Positions 43,181-51,764 of a stretch of DNA of 64,000 bases are shown here, one piece after another. The notes under the pieces are model-generated. The model searched no databases, was not told the DNA's origin, and saw nothing but the letters and a program-made list of their open reading frames with translations. Positions within the stretch are counted from its first letter, which is position 1. Every line of letters starts with the position of its first letter. The position numbers and the translations under genes are program-made. Source of the DNA: Microcoleus sp. bin48.metabat.b7b8b9.023 (lineage in GTDB: Bacteria; Cyanobacteriota; Cyanobacteriia; Cyanobacteriales; Microcoleaceae); contig NZ_JAAFKG010000008.1 in the NCBI RefSeq assembly GCF_013299185.1, positions 94,734 to 158,733 of the forward strand, in the 5' to 3' direction.

Positions 43181-43444
43181 TTAGGGCTTTTTAGGAGAGG
43201 GAGAAGCACCGCCTGCTGGAGGCTTGTCTGCCCCAGGAGACTTCTCAGCCCCAGGAGACTTCTCAGCCCCAGGAGAAGCCTTTGGAGATTCCTTTGGTGT
43301 TGCTGGAGAAGAAACAGGAGGAGGAGTTGTACCGCCACCAGGAGTGGGGCTAGCGCCACCGCCACTGCCACCCTCACCGCCGCAAGCACCCAGGGCTGCT
43401 GCAATGCCAATTACCAAAGTCAAACGAATTAATCCCTTGTTCAT
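43181..43444 (-). CDS. Small Pro/Lys-rich lipoprotein
   Basis: An 87-residue protein. The start at 43444 is fixed by AAGGAG 5 nt upstream. The signal peptide MNKGLIRLTLVIGIAAALGA ends in a lipobox LGAC with Cys21 as lipidation site. The mature part is low-complexity: Gly-rich, then Pro/Ser/Thr, then short PGAEKS-type repeats and a SPKKP end. It is expected to be anchored to the membrane as an extended tether. No enzymatic domain. Confidence 0.8.
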   Translation of the reverse strand: MNKGLIRLTLVIGIAAALGACGGEGGSGGGASPTPGGGTTPPPVSSPATPKESPKASPGAEKSPGAEKSPGADKPPAGGASPSPKKP

Positions 43445-43775
43445 AAACACTCCTTAACATTCAAAACCCATCGCAAGGAAGGGAATAGTGTACTTGAGAA
43501 ACAATGCTGGCACGAATAGATCGACGATTCGCTCGTTGATTACAATACTGCATTTATTAATAAATTTCACATTGATTCTGGCGAACCGGCAAAAAATTCA
43601 TTTTTTTGGCAAATCTACAAGTCAAAGAGACCAGTGGTAGGATGGGTTGGGTGGTTTGTGAGGTATCTTTGGTAAGGATAACCGAGATTTCCAGAAATTG
43701 GCGATCGGCAACCGCAAAAACTCCTAACCTTACTCAAGCTGAAGCTGCCCTCTATACGTAAATTTGGTGAACTCT
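43445..43775. other. Divergent intergenic gap
   Basis: It separates the minus-strand lipoprotein gene from the plus-strand FtsL-like gene and must hold both promoters. I see no palindrome or repeat family; an AT-rich tract lies at about 43548-43575. Confidence 0.45.
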
Positions 43776-44360
43776 ATGACCGCTGCTATCAGATCCCCGG
43801 ATTCTCCTCGCCGCTCCCGATCGACCGGCAAGGCCACCACAGACGCTACCAAAAGCAAAGTTACTTCTATTGCCCGAGCTAGACGGGCAAAAACTGGGCC
43901 TGAGTTGCCTAACTACTCCCCAGCCGACGAACAGGCTAAACCTCGCCCGCAAGCATCGGTGCTGAAAGTGATGCCCGATCGCCAGTCGCATCCGATGTGG
44001 CTGCAATCGCTCCTGCGGGTGGAGCGCGCCTCCTCAGCCGCATTGGTGCTGCTGTTGGGCGGTGCTCTGACTCTCTACGGTTTGACTGTTTACGGCGAGC
44101 AACGCTGGAGTCAAGAGTATCAAAAGCTGGAAACTCTGCGCCGGGGCGAACAGCAGTTGAGTGCTGCTAGCGAAGTCTTGAAACATCAACTTGCTAAAGA
44201 AGCTGAAAATCCAGAAACTGGTTTGGCTGCACAGAAGCCTGCGGACACGATTTTCTTGCGCCCGGCCCCGGAAAACCGATCGCCTGGTGCGCCGGCACCA
44301 AATTCCGAAGAACCTGCTCTCCAGAAGCGATCGGGCGGGGAAACGCCGCTGGGCTATTGA
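43776..44360 (+). CDS. FtsL-like bitopic protein upstream of the PBP gene
   Basis: A 194-residue protein: basic, Pro-rich cytoplasmic N-terminus (about 1-80), one membrane segment (ASSAALVLLLGGALTLYGLTV, about 86-107), a short heptad-like coiled coil (EYQKLETLRRGEQQLSAASE), and a Pro-rich periplasmic tail. The layout and position just upstream of a class B PBP gene fit FtsL, which pairs with FtsI in division. Sequence alone is too weak to prove it. ATG at 43776 has GGTGA 5 nt upstream. Confidence 0.6.
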   Translation: MTAAIRSPDSPRRSRSTGKATTDATKSKVTSIARARRAKTGPELPNYSPADEQAKPRPQASVLKVMPDRQSHPMWLQSLLRVERASSAALVLLLGGALTLYGLTVYGEQRWSQEYQKLETLRRGEQQLSAASEVLKHQLAKEAENPETGLAAQKPADTIFLRPAPENRSPGAPAPNSEEPALQKRSGGETPLGY

Positions 44361-44932
44361 GGCTATATCAGTCGATGGATTTTAGATTTTAGATTTTAGA
44401 TTTGCTCTGAAGATGAATCTGGAGGCTTGAATCTTGAGTCTAAAATTTGGGGATATGCACAAAGATTGTCTGTCTGTCGGGGCTACGGTACCCGTTTTTG
44501 GGCAATGTCAACGCGGAGAGGGCCCGAGGGGGAAATGTCCGAGGGCTTGCTTCCGGTTTGATTTTTGTGTAAGTGCCGATCGATTTTGGCCCTACTTACC
44601 CTCGGTTAAAATTTTATTTTAAAATAATTAACAAACAGAAGTTCAAAAAAATAATGCTACAGTAAGCAGTTGACAGTTGACAGTTGACAGTTGACAGTTG
44701 ACAGTTTAAGAGCGACATCTACCTAAAAGTCGGAGAATTGGAGTAATCAATAGTCTGATTTTAATTTCTCCCGATCGGGCTTGGGGCTTTGAACCAATTC
44801 TTTCGGGTAAGAATAAATCCAAATCCAATATTTATCAAATATTGCCAATTATTAAATTCTTAAATTATTAAATTATTAAATTTAAAATCTAAAATCTAAA
44901 ATGGTAGAACTTGTCGGTGAATTTGGAATTCT
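44361..44932. repeat. Intergenic region with reverse copy of the compound TCAACTG repeat
   Basis: CAGTTGACAGTTGACAGTTG runs from about 44668 to 44705, followed by AAGAGCGACATCTACCTA, AGTCGGAGAATTGGAGTAAT and ATTTTAATTTCTCCC and ending GAACCAATTCTTTC near 44804. This is the reverse complement of the compound repeat at 29289-29425. GATTTTAGATTTTAGATTT words lie at 44381-44402 and AAAATCTAAAATCTAAAATG at 44884-44902. No gene is supported. Confidence 0.85.
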
Positions 44933-46816
44933 ATGAGCTACGATCCCCGTTTTGACCGCTACAGATCGCCGAATTTTAAACGTCCAAAAGCGTCGAGCGA
45001 TCGCACTTGGTGGGGCCAAAGGGCCAAACCCAGAGTTGCGGCTACGGCTAGCAGCCCGCCCCGGGCACCCCTGGAGCGTTTAAAACGCAACAAGTTCCGC
45101 TTGTGGGTTGTGTGGGTGGTGTTGATGCTGGGGGGGCTGGGGCTGGCTGTAAATTTGTTTTATTTGCAGGTGACGCGAGCTCCGGCGCTACGCAAACAGG
45201 CTCTTCAGCAGCAAACTCTCAAAACGAAGCCGTTTGTGCCGAGACGCCCGATCGTCGATCGCACGGGGAATGTGTTGGCGATCGACAGACAGGTGTACAC
45301 TCTCTACGCTCACCCGAAGTTGTTCAAGCACTCGAAGGCGGATATTGCTGCTAAATTGGCTCCGATGTTGCCGATCGAGGTAGCCCCTGGCAATACGGCG
45401 GAAACTGAACTGCTGCGAAGGTTTAATCTGGGAGAAAGCGGTATTACGATCGCTAGTTCTTTGGCTCAAGAAATTGCCGATCGCGTGGGGCAGATGCAAA
45501 TTAAAAATAGCCCGGTGGATGGGCTGGAGTTGGTGCGGCAGCAGCAGCGTTTTTACCCGCAGCAGGAGTTGGCGGCGGATGTTCTGGGTTATGTGGATGG
45601 GGAACGGAAGGGACAGGCGGGGGTGGAATACAGCCAGCAGAATTTGCTGGAACGATCGATGCCGTCGATTCAATTTAGTAAGTCGATCGACGGGCGTTGG
45701 CTTCCCGATCGACTGACGGCGGGTTTTGTGCAGCTTGATGACTTGAAATTGCAATTGACGATCGACAGTCGCTTGCAGCGGGCGGCCCGGATTGCTCTGA
45801 AGGAGAAAATGCTCAAACATGAGGCGAAGCGGGGTACGGTGATTGTGATGGATGCCCGTAACGGGGAGTTGCTGTCGGTGGTGGCTGAACCTTCTTACGA
45901 TCCGAATCAATATTTTAATTTCGATTTGTCGCGGTATAAAAATTGGGCTGTAACTGATGTTTATGAGCCTGGTTCGACTTTTAAACCGATTAATGTGGCG
46001 ATCGCCCTGGAAGCGGGTGCGGTCAAACCTAACACTGTGTTTAACGACGAAGGTCGGATTTATATGGATATCTGGACTATCCAAAATTCCGATTACAAAC
46101 AAGCAGGCGCCCGCGGCCCTTCGACTGTTACGCAGATTTTGAAACATTCTAGTAATGTGGGGATGGTTCACATAATGAACACGATGAAAGCTTCTCTTTA
46201 CTATCAAGCTTTAGAAAAATTGGGACTGGGACAAACTGCGGGTACAGATTTGCCTTTTGAAGTAACGAGTCAGCTTAAAAATCGAGACCAATTTATTAAT
46301 TCTCCGGTGGAAGTTGCTACTACTGCTTTTGGTCAGGGTTTTTCGATTACTCCGATGCAGTTGGTGCAGCTTAACGGGGCTTTGGCTAACGGTGGCAAGT
46401 TGGTAACTCCTCATGTTGTGCGGGGACTTTTCGATCGCGAAGGTCAACCTTTTTGGAAGTTGCCGAGGGCTGTTCCGAAGCAGGTTTTTTCGCCACAAAC
46501 TACCAAGAAGGTTTTGGAAATGATGGAAACTGTGGTGGATGGTGGTACGGGGAAAGCTGCACAAATTCCTGGGTATCGGATTGCTGGGAAAACGGGAACG
46601 GCTCAAAAAGCTAGTGCTGGTAGGGGTTATTCTGATAAGGCGATTATTACTAGCTTTGTGGGGATCGTGCCTGTGGAGGCTCCTCGGTATGTGGTGCTGG
46701 CGGTGATTGATGAGCCGAAGGGTGGTGGTAGCGGGGGAGTTGTGGCGGCGCCGATTGTGGAGTCGGTGATGGAGGCGTTGATTAATATTGAGAAGATTGC
46801 GCCGAGTAAGAAGTAG
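44933..46816 (+). CDS. ftsI: Class B penicillin-binding protein, FtsI/PBP2-type transpeptidase
   Basis: A 627-residue protein. Cytoplasmic N-terminus 1-56, membrane anchor about 57-78 (LWVVWVVLMLGGLGLAVNLF), PBP dimer domain starting PRRPIVDRTGNVLAID, and the transpeptidase domain with STFK (Ser348, Lys351), SSN (406-408) and KTG (553-555). It cross-links septal peptidoglycan in the periplasm and is the target of beta-lactams. The FtsL-like gene lies upstream. A palindromic tandem array begins 12 bp after the stop and would form most of its 3' untranslated region. Confidence 0.92.
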   Translation: MSYDPRFDRYRSPNFKRPKASSDRTWWGQRAKPRVAATASSPPRAPLERLKRNKFRLWVVWVVLMLGGLGLAVNLFYLQVTRAPALRKQALQQQTLKTKPFVPRRPIVDRTGNVLAIDRQVYTLYAHPKLFKHSKADIAAKLAPMLPIEVAPGNTAETELLRRFNLGESGITIASSLAQEIADRVGQMQIKNSPVDGLELVRQQQRFYPQQELAADVLGYVDGERKGQAGVEYSQQNLLERSMPSIQFSKSIDGRWLPDRLTAGFVQLDDLKLQLTIDSRLQRAARIALKEKMLKHEAKRGTVIVMDARNGELLSVVAEPSYDPNQYFNFDLSRYKNWAVTDVYEPGSTFKPINVAIALEAGAVKPNTVFNDEGRIYMDIWTIQNSDYKQAGARGPSTVTQILKHSSNVGMVHIMNTMKASLYYQALEKLGLGQTAGTDLPFEVTSQLKNRDQFINSPVEVATTAFGQGFSITPMQLVQLNGALANGGKLVTPHVVRGLFDREGQPFWKLPRAVPKQVFSPQTTKKVLEMMETVVDGGTGKAAQIPGYRIAGKTGTAQKASAGRGYSDKAIITSFVGIVPVEAPRYVVLAVIDEPKGGGSGGVVAAPIVESVMEALINIEKIAPSKK

Positions 46817-46828
46817 GAAGCAGAAATT

Positions 46829-47602
46829 CCGGCGGTTGGAAACCGCGTCTACACAAACGATGTCCGCCGGACGCCGACGAAGAAATATGGAATTTGATTT
46901 GAAATTCCCGGCGGTTGGAAACCGCGCCTACACAAACGATGTCCGCCGGACGCCGACGAAGAAATATGGAATTTGATTTGAAATTCCCGGCGGTTGGAAA
47001 CCGCGTCTACACAAACCATGTCCGCCTCCGCGGACTAAGAAATATGGAATTTGAGAAATCCCGGCGGTTGGAAACCGCGCCTACACAAACGATGTCCGCC
47101 GGACGCCGACGAAGAAATATGGAATTTGAGAAATCCCGGCGGTTGGAAACCGCGCCTACACAAACGATGTCCGCCGGACGCCGACGAAGAAATATGATGG
47201 AATTTGAGTTGAATTTCCCGGCGGTTGGAAACCGCGCCTACACAAACGATGTCCGCCTCCGCGGACTAAGAAATATGATGGAATTTGAGTTGAATTTCCC
47301 GGCGGTTGGAAACCGCGCCTACACAAACGATGTCCGCCTCCGCGGACTAAGAAATATGATGGAATTTTATTTGAAATTCCCGGCGGTTGGAAACCGCGTC
47401 TACACAAACCATGTCCGCCTCCGCGGACGAAGAAATATGATGGAATTTGATTTGAAATTCCCGGCGGTTGGAAACCGCGCCTACACAAACGATGTCCGCC
47501 TCCGCGGACGAAGAAATATGGAATTTGAGAGAAATGTGCGATTGACTCTTCAACCCGCGGAGGCGGGTTTTGTTTGTGTAGACGCGGTTTCAACCGCCGG
47601 GA
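46829..47602. repeat. Tandem array of nine palindromic units plus one inverted unit
   Basis: Units begin CCGGCGGTTGGAAACCGCG at 46829, 46908, 46987, 47061, 47136, 47218, 47299, 47380 and 47461 (period 74-82 bp). Each has CTACACAAACGATGTCCGCC, then either GGACGCCGACGAAG or TCCGCGGAC(T/G)AAG, then AAATATGGAATTTGA. Each unit contains two self-complementary cores (GCGGTTGGAAACCGC and GTCCGCCTCCGCGGAC). A closing element in reverse orientation (GTTTGTGTAGACGCGGTTTC at about 47570-47589) follows. Frames stay open across it on both strands, which I treat as incidental. Confidence 0.93.
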
Positions 47603-47652
47603 TTTTGGGTTGATCGGTGATATATCGATCGCCGAATTCGATGTAACTGAAT

Positions 47653-48285
47653 TCAGTAACAGAATCTATTTTTGTTATTGTCTGGATTGGGTTTGCTTTG
47701 TCTTTCGGAGGTGCGTGTATGTCCTATAAGTGTGGAAATAATCACGCATCGATCGCCTTTTGGAAGATTTGGATGAGATAGTGTGAGGTTTCCTTTTGCT
47801 AGAATGCTTGTTAGGCCACATTCGTCAGTTTTGTTATACACTGGGCAACCTTGGTAATTGAACATGGCTCGCCAGACTGTTCCATCTTGTGTTACTTTAT
47901 TTGTGTTCTCATTGACCTTTCGCAAAGTTGTGTCATTTTCATTTATCCTAATTTGATATTCTAAGCTTTTCCATTGACTGGCTGGTACTTTGGCTGGGAA
48001 AATTTCGGATTTGTGGATGGCTACTTCGACATTTTCTCCGACTTGTTTGAAGCTGGCTTGCCATGAGGTTTTGTCGCGTTTGGCATTGCTTTGGGCCAGT
48101 TCCATTGCCCAAGAAGCCCGATCGACTGATACCTTCAAACGGTGGTTGTTGATGAACATGAGCCAAGAGGGGCTGGCGATCGCACAAAATATTCCCAGTA
48201 TTGCGATAATTATCAATGTCTCAAGCATTGTAAAACCGGCGTTAGATGCTGTGGCTCTGCGTTTGGGGGTTTTATTTATTGACAC
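47653..48285 (-). CDS. Type IV pilin-like protein, FimT/GspH family
   Basis: A 210-residue pseudopilin. Prepilin site AG|FTMLETLIIIAILGIF after Gly17, with Glu22 at +5, then a hydrophobic helix and the FimT/GspH segment (INNHRLKVSVDRASWAMELA, NAKRDKTSWQASF). The C-terminal part has CPVYNKTDECGL, likely a disulfide. It should be processed by PilD and assembled by a type II secretion/type IV pilus-like machine. It lies at the distal end of the hps pseudopilin cluster, separated by the Uma2 gene. Confidence 0.85.
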   Translation of the reverse strand: MSINKTPKRRATASNAGFTMLETLIIIAILGIFCAIASPSWLMFINNHRLKVSVDRASWAMELAQSNAKRDKTSWQASFKQVGENVEVAIHKSEIFPAKVPASQWKSLEYQIRINENDTTLRKVNENTNKVTQDGTVWRAMFNYQGCPVYNKTDECGLTSILAKGNLTLSHPNLPKGDRCVIISTLIGHTRTSERQSKPNPDNNKNRFCY

Positions 48286-48511
48286 GTAAGTACACTCAGT
48301 GATTTTTTGTTTAAAAAAAATAGCTGGAAGGCTCTATTTTTGTTGGGAGTATTTTAACTTTGAGTGTGGTTACTGTATAGGTCGCTTAAATAAAATTTAC
48401 ATAAAAAATTAGGATCTGGTAGGGGCGGTGTGGAGAGAATCGATCGCCCTTTGGGAGAAATTGCGCGTATTGATGCGATCGCCCGCTGTGGATCAGAGCG
48501 CGCCCGAATTG

Positions 48512-49150
48512 CTAAATTTGCGATCGTACTAATGCTCGAAAGGCTTTCATGGCGACATTTCTGCCGGCTGTTTTGCTTTGTTCGATATACTGGGGGATGA
48601 GATGGGCGATCGGGAAGCTGGGAAATTGCGGAGTGCGATCGGACTGTACGTATTTTCCATCTTGCAATACGCTGATTTGCAGGCTGCGGCCGTTGTAGCG
48701 CCACAATTCGGGAACTCCCAATGCTTCGTAGTTGTTGAGCTGAGTGCGGGAGGTGATGTCAATTTCTATGGCTAAATCTGGAGGTGGATCTGTGGCTAAG
48801 TCGATGCGGTTTTTGCCTCTGACTGCGGCTTCGTTTTGGATGTAGAAACAGTCGTCAGCTTCTATAGCTTGAGCGATATTTTCATTTTTAAATGTGGTTG
48901 AACCCAGCGGCCAAAATTCTATATCTAGTTCTTCGAGGAGAATTTTTACTAAGTCGCTAATCAGAACTTTGTTAACTTCGTGTTCCATGCACGGAACCAT
49001 CATTTCTAATGTTCCGTTGCTGTAAGAAAGTCGGGATGCGCGGCTTTCTCCCAATTCTGTTAGTAGGGTTTCAAACTTTTGCCAGGTGATGTCTTTGAGC
49101 AATAGTTGATTTCCTGGTGGTACGGTGATTTGCTTGAGTTCTAGCAGCAT
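48512..49150 (-). CDS. Uma2 (DUF820) family endonuclease-like protein
   Basis: A 212-residue protein: WQKFETLLTELGESRASRLS, YSNGTLEMMVPCMEHE, then DPPPDLAIEIDITSRTQLNN and LGVPELWRYNGRSLQISVL. The E..M..P..EHE segment and the PDLAIEID plus LGVPELWRY blocks are the signature of DUF820/Uma2 proteins, which have a PD-(D/E)xK nuclease fold. They are very abundant in cyanobacteria and their role is not established. This copy sits inside the hps pseudopilin operon between two FimT-type genes; it may be an insertion rather than a functional partner. Confidence 0.85.
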   Translation of the reverse strand: MLLELKQITVPPGNQLLLKDITWQKFETLLTELGESRASRLSYSNGTLEMMVPCMEHEVNKVLISDLVKILLEELDIEFWPLGSTTFKNENIAQAIEADDCFYIQNEAAVRGKNRIDLATDPPPDLAIEIDITSRTQLNNYEALGVPELWRYNGRSLQISVLQDGKYVQSDRTPQFPSFPIAHLIPQYIEQSKTAGRNVAMKAFRALVRSQI

Positions 49151-49267
49151 AGTTTGGTCATTTTAATTAGATTTGAACTATAAAATAATTTAAGTTAGTA
49201 TAGTTTAGCAATTCTGCACTTATGCGGAATCGCTGTTAGAGATTAAGATTAAATTTATTGAAAGCTA

Positions 49268-49876
49268 TCATTTACACCCAGTTACTGGATCGTTTCCTTC
49301 AGCAGTTCTCATTCCTCCTAGAAGAGTATCAACAATTACGCACTGCTTTGTACCGCCACCAGATGCAGCAACTGTGACATAAAAAGGAGTTGTACCTGCG
49401 GTGAGATTGCCTTGGTAATCAAAAGTTAGTGATGTCGCAGCCGTACACGCACCAGCAGGACAGCTAGCAGCAGAAAGTTGAATAGTCCCGGGTTTGATTT
49501 CGCCTCCACCATCTAATTTTTGCTCGCTACCACCGGTGGGTAATGCTGGGTTAAACGTAACTTTTGGCGGGTCAGTAGCTGAACCAGGATTAAATGTAAT
49601 TGTGACATCGCGCTTAGTTCGCTTTGCTTCGCTTTGTGCGAGTCGCAATGATTGGAAAACGCGATCGTTCACAGTGCGGACTCTTTGTCGGTTGATGAAG
49701 CCCAGCCAGCCCGGAGCTGCGATCGAAGCAAATATACCTAATACCACCACTACGATCAGCACTTCTAGAAGAGTGAATCCTCCGTCGCCCTTTTTGGATA
49801 AATTATTGTTGAAATTAGGGCTGGCTTTGTCGGCAGATTTATGCAAAAGTTTTAATAGTATTGGTGGGATTTTCAT
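49268..49876 (-). CDS. Pseudopilin of the hps locus, FimT/GspH family
   Basis: A 202-residue protein with a long leader and the prepilin site GG|FTLLEVLIVVVVLGIFAS after Gly33, Glu38 at +5. The segment GWLGFINRQRVRTVNDRVFQ and SLRLAQSEAKRTKRD is the GspH/FimT block. The C-terminal half is a beta-rich globular domain with one Cys pair (AASCPAGACTAA). It follows the hpsC gene by 56 bp on the same strand and corresponds in position to hpsD of Nostoc-type hps loci; the symbol is not assigned because similarity alone does not prove it. Confidence 0.87.
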   Translation of the reverse strand: MKIPPILLKLLHKSADKASPNFNNNLSKKGDGGFTLLEVLIVVVVLGIFASIAAPGWLGFINRQRVRTVNDRVFQSLRLAQSEAKRTKRDVTITFNPGSATDPPKVTFNPALPTGGSEQKLDGGGEIKPGTIQLSAASCPAGACTAATSLTFDYQGNLTAGTTPFYVTVAASGGGTKQCVIVDTLLGGMRTAEGNDPVTGCK

Positions 49877-49932
49877 TGTAGTCTCCTCTTTTTATCGGCG
49901 GTGGCGATTCGGAAATGTGTTTCAGGCATAAG

Positions 49933-51024
49933 TTACTTTCCTAATGCACCGCGACCTTGTACTTGCACGGTTGCTGTTGGGAAAAATGCCGAATTTTCGG
50001 TGCTAGAAGGAACATTACTATCTTGAAGGCGGCGGAGGCTATTTCCTCTGATCGTTACTCGGGCTATATTTTTAGCTGTATCTACACAAGCGTAGAAGCT
50101 ATTTGTTTTATCTGAATCTGTTACTTTTAGCGTTTCTTCATCTAGATTTTTTGTTGCATCTTTTGGGTCACTCGGATTACCAAGAGCCGTCTGGCATTCA
50201 GTGGCTGATAATGCCTGCACTGGTGGATTGTGGTCGATGTAGTTAACCAGTACCTGTGGGTTCTGAACCCCGGATTTAGGATCTGTCAGTCCGGCAGGAA
50301 GTGTCACGTTTGTTGTGGGTTTAGTCAATTCAAAAGCTTTATCAAAAGCTGGATCTGGTTGTTGAGTATCTTCTGTATCACTAACGTTGTAGTAAGGATT
50401 TGTAGGATCTGTCGCGTAAGGGTTTCTTACTCCATCCCTAATTTCATAGCGAGCAATACGGGTAGGACAAGTGTCTCCTGAAGGCTGACACCAAGTAGAA
50501 TTCTTATCTTTAAACCGGTAGTAGGCAACTAATGATAGTACGTAAGTATCGTTGCAGTTATTTGCATTAGCTTTAGTTTCACATTGGTTTGGTTTTATTG
50601 AACTGTTAACAGGAACAGCATTTTTAATCTGTTGCCGCTTCCAGAATACTAGAATTGGAGTTTGAGTTGCGTTTTTTGGGGGGATAAAATTTCCAGCTAG
50701 GAGTGCCGGGATGCCTGTCGGGGTAGTGGTGGTAGTGGTAGTAGTAGCGGGATTGTTATCGTAAATATAAATAGCTTGACTCAAATCTTGGCCGATGAAA
50801 TCAACGGCCGCCTGAATATCTTGCTCAGTGTTTGACTTGACTTGTTCCCTCCTGTCGGTATTCAGCATATCGACTACAAAGGCGAGCATCGGCGTGATGA
50901 TTAAAAATGCCATAATCGAGCCGACCAATAGCTCTACTAGAGTCATGCCCTTTTCTGTTTGAGCTTGCCCCGAGCGGTTTTGCTGATGCTGATTTTTCAG
51001 AAGCAACCTGAGTAAATTTTTCAT
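49933..51024 (-). CDS. hpsC: Hormogonium polysaccharide pseudopilin HpsC (PilW-like)
   Basis: A 363-residue protein. Prepilin site KG|MTLVELLVGSIMAFLIITP after Gly26, Glu31 at +5, then the PilW/GspJ-type helix continuing TDRREQVKSNTEQDIQAAVD FIGQDLSQA. The large C-terminal part is Thr/Asn/Pro-rich with several Cys residues. It is the third gene of the minus-strand hpsA-hpsB-hpsC run. HpsB-D pseudopilins are needed for polysaccharide secretion in motile hormogonia of Nostoc punctiforme; the role here is inferred from family and order. Confidence 0.87.
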   Translation of the reverse strand: MKNLLRLLLKNQHQQNRSGQAQTEKGMTLVELLVGSIMAFLIITPMLAFVVDMLNTDRREQVKSNTEQDIQAAVDFIGQDLSQAIYIYDNNPATTTTTTTTPTGIPALLAGNFIPPKNATQTPILVFWKRQQIKNAVPVNSSIKPNQCETKANANNCNDTYVLSLVAYYRFKDKNSTWCQPSGDTCPTRIARYEIRDGVRNPYATDPTNPYYNVSDTEDTQQPDPAFDKAFELTKPTTNVTLPAGLTDPKSGVQNPQVLVNYIDHNPPVQALSATECQTALGNPSDPKDATKNLDEETLKVTDSDKTNSFYACVDTAKNIARVTIRGNSLRRLQDSNVPSSTENSAFFPTATVQVQGRGALGK

Positions 51025-51103
51025 TTTGACTTCTTCCTTTGCCGAGTGGTTGGGAGGTGTTTTAATCTAATAACACTCACTGTAATTATGGGCATACAGT
51101 AGT

Positions 51104-51724
51104 TCATGGTTTTTTGAGGCGATCGGAGATTGAGCTATAGGAGGGAGTTCCACTCGCCGGAATCTCTGTAGACATTTCTACTACTGGGATGGTCTTGTCG
51201 CCCAAACCAGAACCCACAACAGATTGCTTAGTCGCAGTCTTGGGAGGCCTCAAAGTTACACCACCTGCAAAGGAATCAGCCCTGTAAACCCGGACTAAGA
51301 GTTGGTAGCCTTTTGATGTGGGATCGTTACCAGCAGTAGCATTTTGATTTAGCCAAGCCCCCTGAACGTAAAAGCCTTTGTTACTGTTCGGCTCACAACC
51401 TCCTCCATTCATGTTGACGCAGTATGTGTCACCAACTGCCGGAGGTGCTGCACTTGCCAAGTCATTTGCTGGTGCGGCTGTGGGGAACCCCGATCCACCG
51501 AATTTGATAGTACCTGTTCTGAGGGCATCAATGTAAGTTTTCGCCGCCTGCGTGGCCAGTTCCACCCGCCGCGCTTGCACGCGAGTTGCAACCGAGAAGG
51601 CCATCACGGGGGCGATCGCGATCATCAGCACCGAAACTACAATCATTGCTACCAATGACTCGATAATCGTGTAGCCGCCATCTTGCGACGGAGGTAAATT
51701 TTGCTGTTGTTGTCGCTTAGTCAT
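51104..51724 (-). CDS. hpsB: Hormogonium polysaccharide pseudopilin HpsB (PilV-like)
   Basis: A 206-residue protein. Prepilin site GG|YTIIESLVAMIVVSVLMIA after Gly17, with Glu22 at +5, followed by FSVATRVQARRVELATQAAK and a globular domain with a YCVNMNGGGCEP Cys pair. The PilV/GspI-like helix and its position between hpsA (40 bp upstream) and hpsC identify it. It is exported and assembled by a type IV pilus-like system. Confidence 0.88.
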   Translation of the reverse strand: MTKRQQQQNLPPSQDGGYTIIESLVAMIVVSVLMIAIAPVMAFSVATRVQARRVELATQAAKTYIDALRTGTIKFGGSGFPTAAPANDLASAAPPAVGDTYCVNMNGGGCEPNSNKGFYVQGAWLNQNATAGNDPTSKGYQLLVRVYRADSFAGGVTLRPPKTATKQSVVGSGLGDKTIPVVEMSTEIPASGTPSYSSISDRLKKP

Positions 51725-51764
51725 AAATAGGACTCCAGTAATTGCGCGGCATAGGATTGGTCAG

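Noticed and set aside
45188..46207. A 339-codon frame antisense to ftsI
   Set aside because: It is a shadow of a well-supported PBP gene with all three catalytic motifs; no protein-like features of its own.
46829..47602. CRISPR array
   Set aside because: Whole units are conserved, there are no unique spacers of constant length, the repeats are two-hairpin palindromes, and no cas genes are nearby.
46915..47613. A 232-codon open frame across the palindromic array
   Set aside because: The frame follows the tandem repeat, whose period is not a constant multiple of three; the opposite strand is open too. The protein would be repeat-derived low complexity with no ribosome-binding site.
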